Shown piece by piece: positions 1 to 10,203 of a DNA stretch of 60,000 bases (position 1 is the stretch's first letter; every line of letters starts with the position of its first letter). The position numbers and the translations under genes are program-made. The notes beneath the pieces are model-generated. The model saw only the letters and a list, made by a program, of their open reading frames with translations. It was not told where the DNA came from and ran no database searches. The DNA comes from Antedon mediterranea (Eukaryota; Echinodermata; Crinoidea; Comatulida; Antedonidae), in assembly GCF_964355755.1 (NCBI RefSeq), contig NC_092680.1, positions 4,939,001 through 4,999,000 on the forward strand, written 5' to 3'.

Positions 1-180
1 AGCACCAAGCTACACGTACCTGCGCTTCGCTCAAATTTACCGGAGTCATATTTTGGACGCGCCTCAATATTTCTTTACCATGCGAAACAGATTTTTTTAT
101 GGCTTACAAAAACGAATACGTGTGCGTGACGTATCCGTTTTCGTTATCGTATTCGTAAGATTGCGAAACCTCTCTCTATT

Positions 181-1046
181 ATCAAAAATAGGATGCAAGT
201 TTCAAACCATACTTCACCTAATTTGCATAATATGCAAATTAGCTGTTTTGGTTTTTTTTTTATAAGAAATAATATATTATGGCATATTGTTTCATAACGA
301 ACAGTATAGCCAATTAGAATAGAATAAAAAATGGAAACAAACTCGATCTTGCAATTTATTTGACAGGAAGGTCTAATTCTGCTTGGCTATTTATTTGTTT
401 ACACATCCAATATTCAAATACTTACACTGTAATCATTCATTGATACTAGATATTTTCTCTTTTTTTTCAGTATTTAGTTCCATTCCTGCTCAATCAATCT
501 GGATCGATTTTGTACTATCTGACCTTAGCAACGATGGGTTAGTTTTGTTTTATACAGTAGTACACTTATTAAAGGGACACCTTTGGAACTCAACAAAGTG
601 ACACCTTTGGAACACAACACAGTGTCACCTTAATAGAAATTTCTCTCAATAAGTGTATATACTTTATTTATTCACCAGACTGTACAGTACAACATGTTTA
701 ATCAACATTGATTTTTTTACACAAATTTGTGATATTACAAAAAATCCAACACCATATAAATACGAAAAAAGAAAGAAAAAATTGAAAAGAAAAATTTTAG
801 CAGAAAAATTATCGTCTGAAGAGATTGACCATAAAATACAACATGTATTGTATTTCCCCTTGTTTGTTTCATGGTAAAGTTTGTAGATATAAAATTTGCG
901 GTACACCACATTATATTTGTTCTGAAAATAACTGTTGAGTTTCGCGACGTTTTAATCAATATGCATTGATTGTCCTCAGAAGTGAGAATGTCGAGTAACT
1001 CAACAGTTCTTTTTTTCAGTTGTGTACTGCAAACTTTATATCAACA
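181..1046. repeat. Dispersed repeat, copy 1, with hammerhead-like motifs
   Basis: This block recurs almost base for base at 18956-19806, so it is a dispersed repeat about 0.85 kb long. Its right half is palindromic: the minus strand of about 885-1000 and the plus strand from about 985 both carry an arm containing CTCAACAGTT and a tract ending CGCAAA or TGCAAACTTT. The same arm occurs alone at 13745-13892 and as a trace near 59424. On the minus strand it holds CTGAGGA, a short hairpin and AAAACGTC, resembling a hammerhead core. Penelope-like elements carry minimal hammerheads in their terminal repeats, so a Penelope-derived origin is possible. No reverse transcriptase is visible here. Confidence 0.75.
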
Positions 1047-1383
1047 GACCAATCAGAACACTACTTCCGTTTACCGGAAATTTAAGGTGTTGTAGAACAT
1101 TTTGGGAAAAAACTACGAATCATACAGTAGGTCTAGTAAATTGTAAAAAAGTAGTGACAATTACAATAAAAAAAAAAAACTTTTTAGTGTGAATCATGGC
1201 GATATTTCCCCATGGTTCAACAAACGAGCTAAAATGAAAAATATCAAATGAAAATATGTTAATTTATTAACTAGCTATATATATAAATGAGTAATGAGCA
1301 TGTGCAAGTTTTTATCAAACTACCTAACCTATCTGAATTTGCGAATTTCGGAGCTTCAGGGAGGACATTCCAATTTAATTCAA
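1047..1383. other. Stretch without a recognisable gene
   Basis: AT-rich sequence between the dispersed repeat and the last methyltransferase exon. No coding exon, RNA gene or clear repeat is visible. Confidence 0.5.
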
Positions 1384-3753
1384 TCACATTTTCTTAGCAT
1401 GAAGGAAGTAACATTCACAATCAGAATACATAATGCCATCACTATTTACTGGTAGTTCTCGTTTACACCAATCCATCGCATCTTTAACAAATTCATCTTG
1501 AAGATCATCGGGTATTCGAGTTAATTGTCCAGACATAGTGCGAACATAACCTTAAAAAGAATTTTGTTCAGTGCTTCTGCTAAATCAACAGTATATGATA
1601 AAATTTTGCTGTGATGTCGGCGGAAAAATCGTCATTGACGCTATAAGGACTACGAATCGTAGGTCCAGTTTACACAAACTATTCGTGCACACTTTAAAGA
1701 ACAGTGAGCCTACATCTTTCTAGATGAGGGTTACCCTAGTTCACACATCCACTGTCCGTGGATAGGGCAGAGAGTGTTAGAATGGGCAGCACTGACATGA
1801 CGTGACTCTTGGGGAAAAAGCATGAGATGAACATAATGTAACATCTAATTCCACAGTGCCATGGGGAATGATCCTTGGAATGGCGCTATAGAAATGGAAA
1901 TTATTGATTAATTGCCGAGATAATCTCTTACTTACCATCAAGTTCATAATCATTTTCTATGATAAACATGGAGGGATCTATGACTTCTTTGCTGACCAAT
2001 AAGAATCCTTCAGTTTCTAAAAGACTACACCAACCATCCGAGTTTAAGTCATTTTTTATACCGCCTTCGTAATCCTGAACAAACAGAAATTGTACTGATT
2101 AAACATTTGAGTGTGTTATGCGTAAACAGTGCTTTAATAAATAAATAATAAATAAACTCTTCCCTGGACTAACGCACCTTAAGACAGCAATCTAACCATT
2201 GCAAGATCCACGTCAATTATCTGCTGAGCCCACGCAACATTTATAACTGTAGTAGCTGACGTTACCTATCAATTATTATATTTTTCAGACATATATCTGT
2301 AGTATATTTCGCGTTGAACGTTTTAATAATAAAATGTGACGCCTATAATAACACTATAAGAAATATGATAAAATGTAAACTGACCTTAAGAAAACGATTC
2401 CACTTTGAGTGGTTCTTAAGATAAGACGGAAGCTCATTTTCTCCAGTTCCACCAAATAGGAAGATTGGACCAACAACTAAAATAAATAATTCTCCGCCTT
2501 GTTTCATACATTGTTGTATATTTTGGATAGTCTTTTTCTTATCTTTCACCCAGTGCAAGACGTACATTGATGTGACTTTATTAAACTGATTTTGTTTCCA
2601 TTTTGAGAGATTCGTTCCAAAATCCTGAGCGTCACAGACAGCATACTTCACATTGCTTAATTGGTGATGTTGTTTTGCATAATCAATCATATCGTCGGAG
2701 TAATCGATGCCTTAATTAATTAATATATTAAATGAAATAATTAAACTATAAATAAAGGTTGATGGGTGGCACAAATTCAGGTGGCAAGGGTCGAGTGGCA
2801 AAAGCCAGGATGAAACGGGCCTAGGCCTAGAGTGACCCGTCTAATACAGGTGTCTGATCATTTCGGCCGCCAGTTATTTCGGTCGCCGGTTATGGAATTG
2901 CCAAATTCATGAAACGCCAAAAAGGACAAAATATGTATTGTTCATTTCGGCCGCCAGAATTGTAATTATTCTTGAATATGTATGACACACCATGTGTTTT
3001 AAAATGATTAAGCCGAATCAGCGGTCTTTAATTCCAGAAACAGCAGCGATATTTATGGCGTGCACAAAATTGCCATCACTACAGTGAATTATTAATAATA
3101 TTGTTTTAATAATGAGGTGATGCTGAATTTTTTTTTATGTGCCAGTCAAAAACACTTTTATTCGTATGTTTTGCATTTATTAGGTCTATATTCATAAAGA
3201 AACACATTTTTACAAAGCACACGCATCTTTGAGACCTGTAAAATAAATAAAAAAAATAAACATTTAATACCGTAATATAACTTTAAATTTACAGCAAAAA
3301 CAAAATGTATTTAGCCCAATTGCACAACTGATCTCTGGTTGAAATGACCATGGTTCTCTGTGGCGTTCCATAGACTTGGTATTTTAAAGTTATTTTTTTC
3401 ACTGTAATAATAGTACTGTATGTACAGTTTTTTCTGGCTATTTCAATTTGGCGAACCATACCTGGCGGCCGAAATGATCATGCCATATTTTGTCCTTTTT
3501 GGAGTTTCATGAATTTGGTCGTTCCATAATCGGCGGCCGAAATGATTGGCGGCCGCAATGCACTGTGACCCTAATACATACCAACTACTGACGACACGTT
3601 ACGAGCTATATCCGAAGTAAAGTTTCCTGAACCGCAACCAACATCTAAAACTCTGTCATCTTTTGAGAAATCAAATTTGGAAGTGTACTTATTGATACCG
3701 ATTGCTTGCACCCGGCGGCATTTTGAGTACATGGCAGACAATTTACTATTCAT
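1384..3753 (-). CDS. SAM-dependent methyltransferase (JHAMT-like), intact copy
   Basis: Four exons read on the minus strand: 3753-3582, 2710-2385, 2074-1936 and 1550-1384. All junctions are GT-AG, the frame is kept, and the product is 267 aa. The start MNSKLSAMYSK is at 3753. Exon 1 carries class I methyltransferase motif I (VLDVGCGSGNFT). The exon 1-2 junction makes VVGIDYSDDMI, the acidic SAM-binding loop. Exon 2 has MYVLHWVKDKKKT and GGELFILVVG, typical of the Methyltransf_11/25 fold and of juvenile-hormone-acid-methyltransferase-like animal proteins. The substrate cannot be read from sequence. The protein ends with a Cys-containing tail (SDCECYFLHAKKM). A damaged tandem copy lies at 10204-12327. 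Intron 1 holds an inverted-repeat element; intron 3 holds a possible retroposon tail. Confidence 0.85.
1720..1915 (+). repeat. Possible LINE or SINE 3' tail in intron 3
   Basis: The block is richer in GC than its surroundings and ends in TGGCGCTATAGAAATGG followed by an AT-rich tail. This resembles the GGCGCTATATAAAT-type 3' ends of many animal LINE and SINE families. No second copy is in the window, so this rests on resemblance only. Confidence 0.3.
2850..3565. mobile_element. Non-autonomous inverted-repeat element in methyltransferase intron 1
   Basis: Left (about 2855-2937) and right (about 3481-3562) arms are near-complementary over roughly 80 bp. They contain ATTTCGGCCGCC, CCAAATTCATGAAACGCC and AAAGGACAAAATATG in opposite orientation. 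Extra inner copies of the GGCGGCCGAAATGA motif sit at about 2943-2957 and 3462-3478. There is no coding capacity. Flanks share GTGACCC and CTAATAC, which may be chance or a target duplication. The copy-2 methyltransferase lacks it, so it arrived after the duplication or was lost from copy 2. Confidence 0.7.
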
Positions 3754-3924
3754 GGTGCAAACTTTAAATGTAAACACTCGTCGTACTCTGGTTGCAAACT
3801 GTTTTATTAAATATAACAAAAGAGTGATACATATTCTTTGATATAACCAAAGAATATATTCTTTGATATAACCAAAGATACTATAGCGCCGCCACGTGGC
3901 GCTATGGATTAGATCAACTTCGGC

Positions 3925-5545
3925 CACAGACAATTTCCGGTCAGTTTAATTACCGCAAACAACGGAAAATAACCGAAAACAACCATAAACGGTCAGTATA
4001 ATTACCGAAAATAACCGAAAACCACCAAAAACAACCGAAAACAAACCGAAAACAAATAATATAATCTAAATACCGAAAATAAATTTGTATACATTTTTTT
4101 TAATGTCGCCCTCTACTGATGGGTGTTTCTAGAGCTAAGACCATGACAGAGATAAGACCGCGTGCGCAAATGCCAAGGAAGACCCTACGAAATGGTAGTG
4201 TGCTCAAAATAAAATACAACTAAAAATCGTACAATCAATCAACGATAACATCGCATTTTACTTACAGAAATCTATAAAAATATTTTGATTTTTTTAGTCT
4301 TTTTACATTAATCCATGTCAATAGAAAGTAAATTGACTATGGATTAATCATGATCAATTTAATCATGGTCCTCCATGATTTAATTATAGATTTTCAAAGA
4401 TAATAATACAAAAATGATATTTTAAGAATATTGATAATATTAGAGGGGCTATAAAGTATATTTACAACGGTAAAATAAAACAACTACTAAATGTATACAG
4501 TAAACTATGCAATTTATTCCAAGTAAATCAAGTGAGGATTCTCAATAAATAGATAAAATATACAATATACACTATTTGATAAGACAATGCAATAAACGGT
4601 GTAGCTAAGATGCTAGTTAAGTAGAGTGTGTTAATAATGTGGTCAGCGCATGGTAAATTGGGCTTGGTCCATCTCATCTGACCAATTAGGATTTAAGACA
4701 ATTAAGTAATGTGGTTTTCTGTTAGAGTCATTAACATTCTTAAAATCCATTAGCTAGAAAAGTGAAGGTAACCGGTCAATGTGAGGTTAAATAAAGATAT
4801 ATACAGGATGTATAGACAATCATATTAAAAGTAAATGTTGAAATGCAATTAAAAGCTATGTTTAGGTCTGCTACATATACTTAATAGGTCTGCTACATAT
4901 ACTTAAAACAAAAGCTCACGATAAAGGATTCACAATACTATTCAGTAAAATTAATTAACTTAGGTGAAGAAAACGCAAATTTTATGTAAAATCAGGCTTT
5001 GTTTTAAAAAATCTAAAAACTAAAAACGAAATGTGTTTATAGATTTTGTAAGTAAATGTAGTCTACGGTGTATAGGCCTATCATTGAATTTGTACGATTT
5101 TGAGTCGTATTTTGTGCACACTGCCATTTCGTAGGGTCTTCCTTGGCAGTGCGCACGCGGTTTCTCTCTGCATGGTCTTAGCTTTAGAAACACCCATTAG
5201 TAAAGGGCGACATTAAAAAAAAAATTTACAAATTAGTTTTCGGTATTTAGATTTTTTTACTTTGTTTTCGGTTTATTATTGGCTTGTTTTCGGTTGTTTA
5301 CGGTTGTTTACGGTTGTTTTCGGTTGTTTACGGTTGTTTTTGGTTGTTTACGGTTGTTTTCGGTTGTTCTCGGTTGTTTACGGTTGTTTTCGGTTGTTTT
5401 CGGTTGTTTTCGGTTGTTTACGGTTGTTTTCGGTTGTTTACGGTTGTTTTCGGTTGTTTTCGGTTGTTTACGGTTGTTTTCGGTTGTTTGTGGTTGTTTT
5501 CCCTTGTTTTCGGTAATTAGACTGACCCACAATTTCGGCCACACT
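3925..5545. mobile_element. Foldback-type element with minisatellite arms
   Basis: About 1.6 kb with long inverted arms. The left arm has GGTCAGTTTAATTACCG, CCGAAAACAACC-type repeats, then the unit GTCGCCCTCTACTGATGG and a conserved stretch ending CTACGAAATGG near 4195. The right arm, from about 5127, repeats these in reverse: CCATTTCGTAG, CCCATTAGTAAAGGGCGAC, a long CGGTTGTTTT/A array, and CGGTAATTAGACTGACC. The outer tips on both sides also share TTCGGCCACA. The core (about 4220-5090) is AT-rich and non-coding. This is the architecture of a foldback DNA transposon. No transposase is present. Confidence 0.75.
5285..5515. repeat. 10-bp minisatellite CGGTTGTTTT/A
   Basis: About 23 head-to-tail copies of CGGTTGTTTA or CGGTTGTTTT. 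The array forms the outer part of the right foldback arm; the left arm has a much shorter version near 3945-4055. The period of 10 leaves several frames open on both strands, giving meaningless reading frames. Confidence 0.9.
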
Positions 5546-6180
5546 CCCACAGACAATAATACTACAATATCTATGGAACGCTCATAGTCCGTTGATAGGG
5601 GAACAATGAGACACGACAGTATAATATAGGATTATCGATTTCATTGTGTTTTACTTTGTTTTTTGTTTTTACACAGGAAAACACAGACACGGACAAACAA
5701 CAAACTTAGCACTTAATTAATTAATCAATCAATAATGAAAAAACAAAAAACGGGCCGTAAAAATAAAATACGAACACGTATTTTGTAGGTTTGGCCTGAT
5801 AAAATAAGAAACAAAGAATTACGTAAATGATACCGATATTTCGGAGTACAAAAAATACAATACGGTAAAAATTAAAATGTATTTTTGTTGCAAATAAAAT
5901 TAATTAATTGCATTAGGCCTAAATGGTACTAATTGTATGTGTCGGGGTACAATAGAAATGATTTTATAATATAAGAAACAAAGATTTACTAAAGTGATAA
6001 TTAAATGTTTCGGTAATAATTAAATTAACGTCATGAACATTTTTCTATAAATATAAAACGAATTCAAGTACGTAGGGATATGTACTAGGAATAATTATAT
6101 GTGACAATTTATTATGGCAACCCCCATATTGATTCTTTGATAGCTAAATCAAACTCACGGTTATTATTTTCTTAAACAAT
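5546..6180. other. Stretch without a recognisable gene
   Basis: AT-rich DNA between the foldback element and a LINE tail. No exon, RNA gene or repeat family shared with the rest of the window is seen. Confidence 0.5.
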
Positions 6181-6184
6181 TGCG

Positions 6185-6750
6185 CCGGTCTGGTCTAGAC
6201 GCACAAGCCATATGCTATTTCTATTGTTGTGTTATCATACCTGTACTAGAATACGCCGTCCCCGTTTGGGGAACGTGCTTAACTAAATTGCAGTCTGACC
6301 AACTGGAAAGTATCCAATGAAGGGCGCTTAGAATCACGTTCCCAGAGCTCAGTTACGACAAAGCAATGGATCAATGTAATGTGCCTGTGCTATGTGAACG
6401 TCGAACTAGACTGTGCAAGGATTACTATCAGAAACTTAAAAACCCTTCCTATAGACTACATCACCTTCTGCCTAAATCGCCTAAATCTAGATACAATTTA
6501 AGACAAGTTAAAGAATTTTGCATTCCAAACTTAAAAACGGAACGATCAAAAAATTTCATTGTAAACTTTGGTCTCTTTCAAAAGTGGTAGGCATATCCCT
6601 GACTTCTGTTTTGTCTGTTCTTTGATGTTTTGTGTAATTTGATTTTAATTGTTGATGGATAGGATATATTTTCATTTAAGTATAAGTATATTTTTGTATA
6701 ATTCAACCCAAAAGTTGCAATAAAAGTATTTTATCAGGTTATCAGGTACT
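6185..6750 (+). mobile_element. 5'-truncated non-LTR retrotransposon, RT C-terminus
   Basis: From about 6215 the plus strand reads a typical LINE reverse-transcriptase C-terminal region: IIPVLEYAVPVWGT, then a Q-L-E-S-I-Q segment, an in-frame stop, and RALRITFPELSYDKAM. It continues open to the stop at 6588-6590. The pattern PVLEYA.PVW…L…LE..Q.RA.RI is the conserved segment after the RT palm in CR1/Jockey-type LINEs. A short 3' UTR with AATAAA (about 6718) follows. Upstream RT and endonuclease parts are absent, as expected for 5' truncation. Confidence 0.75.
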
Positions 6751-6759
6751 AATTTTAAT

Positions 6760-8950
6760 ATGTCTAGGTACATATAAATATAATTTTGTAGGAATAAGAA
6801 ATGGAAGAATAAAGTGGTTTAAAGCAGAAATGATTGATTACGTGAACAAAAGAATGCGAAATACAATAGAGAAATACAGTGTCCAACAACTCGTGTGTGT
6901 AACTAACCAAGCGAAGCACCCGAGATGACGTCACGGAAATATTTCTGCATACGAACCGGAAGTAATTGGATGAGCCGTTTTTATTAGTGTATTACTTTAT
7001 ATGGATTTTATTAATGTTTTAGTGACATTTCTGCTTTAAGAATACGATGTATTTTGTCGGAAGAAACAATTGAAGAAGTAAATACGTACATATTAAGAAT
7101 AAATATGTTGTAAGATGTAAATTAAACACTGGGAAATAGGCCGAAATGTTAATAGAAATGCGTGCGTTGTCTTTGCGTGTACAATTTTACCTAATAAAAT
7201 GAACTTGAAATAGGAAGAGGAATTGAAGTTGTTGCGCCGAATTAATGAACAGGTGCACCGTACTACAGACCCATGTTTTGGCTTAGAATTTGGGCAATTT
7301 CGCCGACCCGAAAAATGTGTTTATTTTTCGTTAGTTCGTGAGTTAGTGTCCAATTTTCAATTGACTCGCATTTTTATCCGAATTATTACTCATTTTGTTT
7401 GTATATTGATATGATATGTACATTTATTCTGTGCATGTGAAAATATGTTAAATGACTCTTTCAATTGCATATCGCCGCAATTACTCAATTAATATTTTTA
7501 TGTTGGGTCTGATAATGTTCGTTTCATTTATGCACATGTGTTCTTAAGACACTTGAGCTCCATGATAAAACATTGAATTACTCCTTGTATTAAAAACCAA
7601 TCAAGAAGAAGACGACAAAGTTTTATTAAATTTTTTTTTTGCTTGATTCTGCTTGTGTTGATGTGTGAGTTCATGATATTCCTCTTTGTTCCTTAGGTCA
7701 CCTAAGCAATGGAAGGAAAAACGTTTTAATTAAATTTCTTCTCTTTTCTTAGCATTTATTCTTTCATAGCTGAACTATTAATACTGTACTAAGAGGGTAT
7801 TTAACTGTGTCACTGACAGTTGAATTCGTTTTTCGCCAAGACGTGCCGCCAACGACTATCACGACGAAGTATCGCTAACAATTCCTTGGATCGACTATGG
7901 AATCTCTAACTTTTTCGTCCAGCAGACTAAATAAATGCAAATTGTAGTAGAATAAAGTTAAGAATGATAGCACTGTAATGTAATAGTGATAGTCATAAAA
8001 ATACAGTACAACAAAGCATGCGATGCGATAATTAATAGCAAAAACAATAGCACGGTCTAATATATGCGTGAATGGCGCGCCATAGAAATCTGTTGTGGCC
8101 GAAACGGTCATATGGCCATGCCGGCTCTATACGATCTTTGAATATAACCCTATTATATGTATTATTATGATACAGTACCGTATAATGATTGATGAACGGA
8201 GTTACGCCCTCTAAAACTTATAAACTTTTTTTTCCTTTTTAGTGGGAAGAATTAATAATAATGATAATGGCACTGTAATGTTAATATTGAGTTGGAAATT
8301 ATACTTTTGTAACACTACTAGTGGCACGCATCTATGTGGGAGGTGCATCCTAAAGGAAAAACATACAACGTGAGCAAAATATGTGCCAAATAGAAACAAA
8401 TACAAAACTTAAAAAGAGATAAAACCAACAATCTCAATAAAAAATCAAACAAACAAATTATAAATTTGAATATTAGAAAACTGAGCAACAACAAAGTAGG
8501 CCAATCTCTACTATGAATGATGAAATAACACATGTCCCACAAACATGAAAAATAAAGATTGATAAAATCAAATTTCCATTACTGTAGGCCTAGTTTTGAT
8601 AAAGTTATTCACCTAACACCTAACAAAAACAAACAAAACAAAAATAGTAGTAGTAATTAGTCAGTTGTTTATTTTTAATTCATTTATAATATAGTAATTT
8701 TACTTTCTGTGGACCAGAGATTCTGAAATATAAGATTGAATGAATGAATAAAAAAGACAAAATAAAACACTTAGGCCTAAACTTATTTTTAAATACGGTC
8801 TTTTAGTGAAAGTGGATCATTTCCGGTATTATTATTATTTACAAAGCGATCAAAAACGAATTGAATTTACATAATAAATGTCGAAAAATTACAAGATAAA
8901 TAATGTTTATGAAGTATAGCTTTATTAGGCAAACAAGATTAAGAGGTTTC
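6760..8950. other. Long stretch without a recognisable gene
   Basis: About 2.2 kb of AT-rich DNA. Short open frames (for example 7223-7414 on plus, 7875-8111 and 8211-8542 on minus) show no domain, plausible splice partners or similarity to other parts of the window. Confidence 0.5.
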
Positions 8951-8964
8951 AAATTTTCAAATCG

Positions 8965-9310
8965 TCTTTCTTTCTTTCTTTCTTTCTTTCTTTTTGTTTC
9001 TTTTTTCTTGTTTTTCTTATTTTTCTTTTTTTTGTTCTTTTTTTCTTTCGTTCTTTTTTATTCTTTTTTTCTTTCGTTCTTTTTTATTCTTTTTTCTTTC
9101 GTTCTTTATTTCGTTCTTTCTTTTTTGTAATTATCTGACGTGATTTAAAAAATATTATATATAAGGTTCTATTTAACAGATAGATTTAACAGAAAGATAG
9201 TCTAGACCTAAATCTACATTTTCTTTCTTTCTTTCTTTTTTTCTTTCGTTCTTGTTTTCCCTTTTTTCTTTCGTTCTTTTTTTCTTTCGTTCTTTCTTTT
9301 TGTAATTATC
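8965..9310. repeat. TTTC-type microsatellite tracts
   Basis: Two pyrimidine tracts (8967-9125 and 9218-9305) built from TTTC, TTCTTTCG and T runs, separated by a short unique stretch. The apparent 75-aa Phe/Leu/Ser-rich frame over the first tract is an artefact of base composition. Confidence 0.9.
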
Positions 9311-9417
9311 TTTTTCTATTTCACGGAGTATAATAAGACAGTCTAGACCTCAATCTACAGTACATTCTTTTACCTTTTTCATATCATTACAATTTGGAAC
9401 ATTTGCTGAATCGGCAC

Positions 9418-9735
9418 TGCCATCGACTGGAATCATCTACCAGATAAGGTTGTAAATTGTACTTCTATTCTGGAATTCAAAACCCATATTATCCAAACTT
9501 AATTAAATAGGGTACCCCTTGTCACAACTTACTCTCTGGGGGTCTCTGTCTTGGTGACAGCTCGCTGGGCAACTGGATGGCTGAGGCGGGGTAAATGGGT
9601 ATCCAGCTACTTTATTCTGCCTCCTAGGTAGCGGCCCAGTAAAGTGATAGCGGTTGGCACGGACGGTAGACTTCCATAGTGTTTAATGTTGGGTACAGTT
9701 TACTCTATTTTACTCTTTACAAGGTGTCTGAATAC
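9418..9735 (+). mobile_element. LINE 3' fragment (RT C-terminal end plus UTR)
   Basis: At 9427-9502 the plus strand reads DWNHLPDKVVNCTSILEFK…HIIQT and a stop. This is the signature end of CR1/RTE-type LINE ORF2 proteins (W-N-x-L-P-x-x-V-V…S…F). A GC-richer block follows, to about 9720, and then AATACAATACAAT, which fits the 3' UTR and tail. Only the final ~25 codons remain. Confidence 0.6.
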
Positions 9736-10203
9736 AATACAATTATATAATAGATAGGATAGATCAAATAATTATATATATTCATACTAACATGTATATA
9801 TATTTATATAAGTAAAACTTTAAAAAAAGAGATAAGGGAAAGGGAAGAAAAAAAGAAGAAAAGAGAGAAAGAAAAGTGAAAGGAGAAGTAATTGGAAAAA
9901 TAAAAAAAAATAAAAAAATAATAATAATAATGATAATTGATAATAATAATAATAATTATAAATAAATAAGGGAGTCAGTTTCTCTCTGTAAAAGAATAAC
10001 TAAATAGAACAATAATACACAACCAAATAATGTAGAGCTAGCAAAACAGAGTTGGAGGAGCAGAGTCTTCACATATGAAGTTGGCTCCTAATACGAAGAA
10101 GAAGAAGAAGAAGAAATAAATCATTGTTTATATAAGTATAACCTATTGACCGCCGTAACATTGTAATAGATATTGTTGCCTTCTTTGTCATTTTGTTACG
10201 TTA
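9736..10203. repeat. Purine-rich and AT simple sequence
   Basis: A-rich, GAA-rich and (AAT)n tracts, with (GAA)n at about 10096-10116. No gene is seen between the LINE tail and the second methyltransferase copy. Confidence 0.7.

Noticed and set aside
653-959. Short frames on both strands near 650-960 and their copies near 19428-19709
   Set aside because: They lie in a dispersed repeat, differ between copies by indels, and show no codon-level conservation.
5262-5587. Four overlapping frames over the CGGTTGTTTT array
   Set aside because: Artefacts of the 10-bp repeat inside the foldback arm.
8903-9130. Phe/Ser/Leu-rich 75-aa frame
   Set aside because: It is a TTTC microsatellite with no other support.
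9530-9720. tRNA-like SINE head (TGGCTGAGGCGG resembles an A box)
   Set aside because: No B box at a suitable distance; the block is better read as the 3' UTR of the LINE fragment just upstream.
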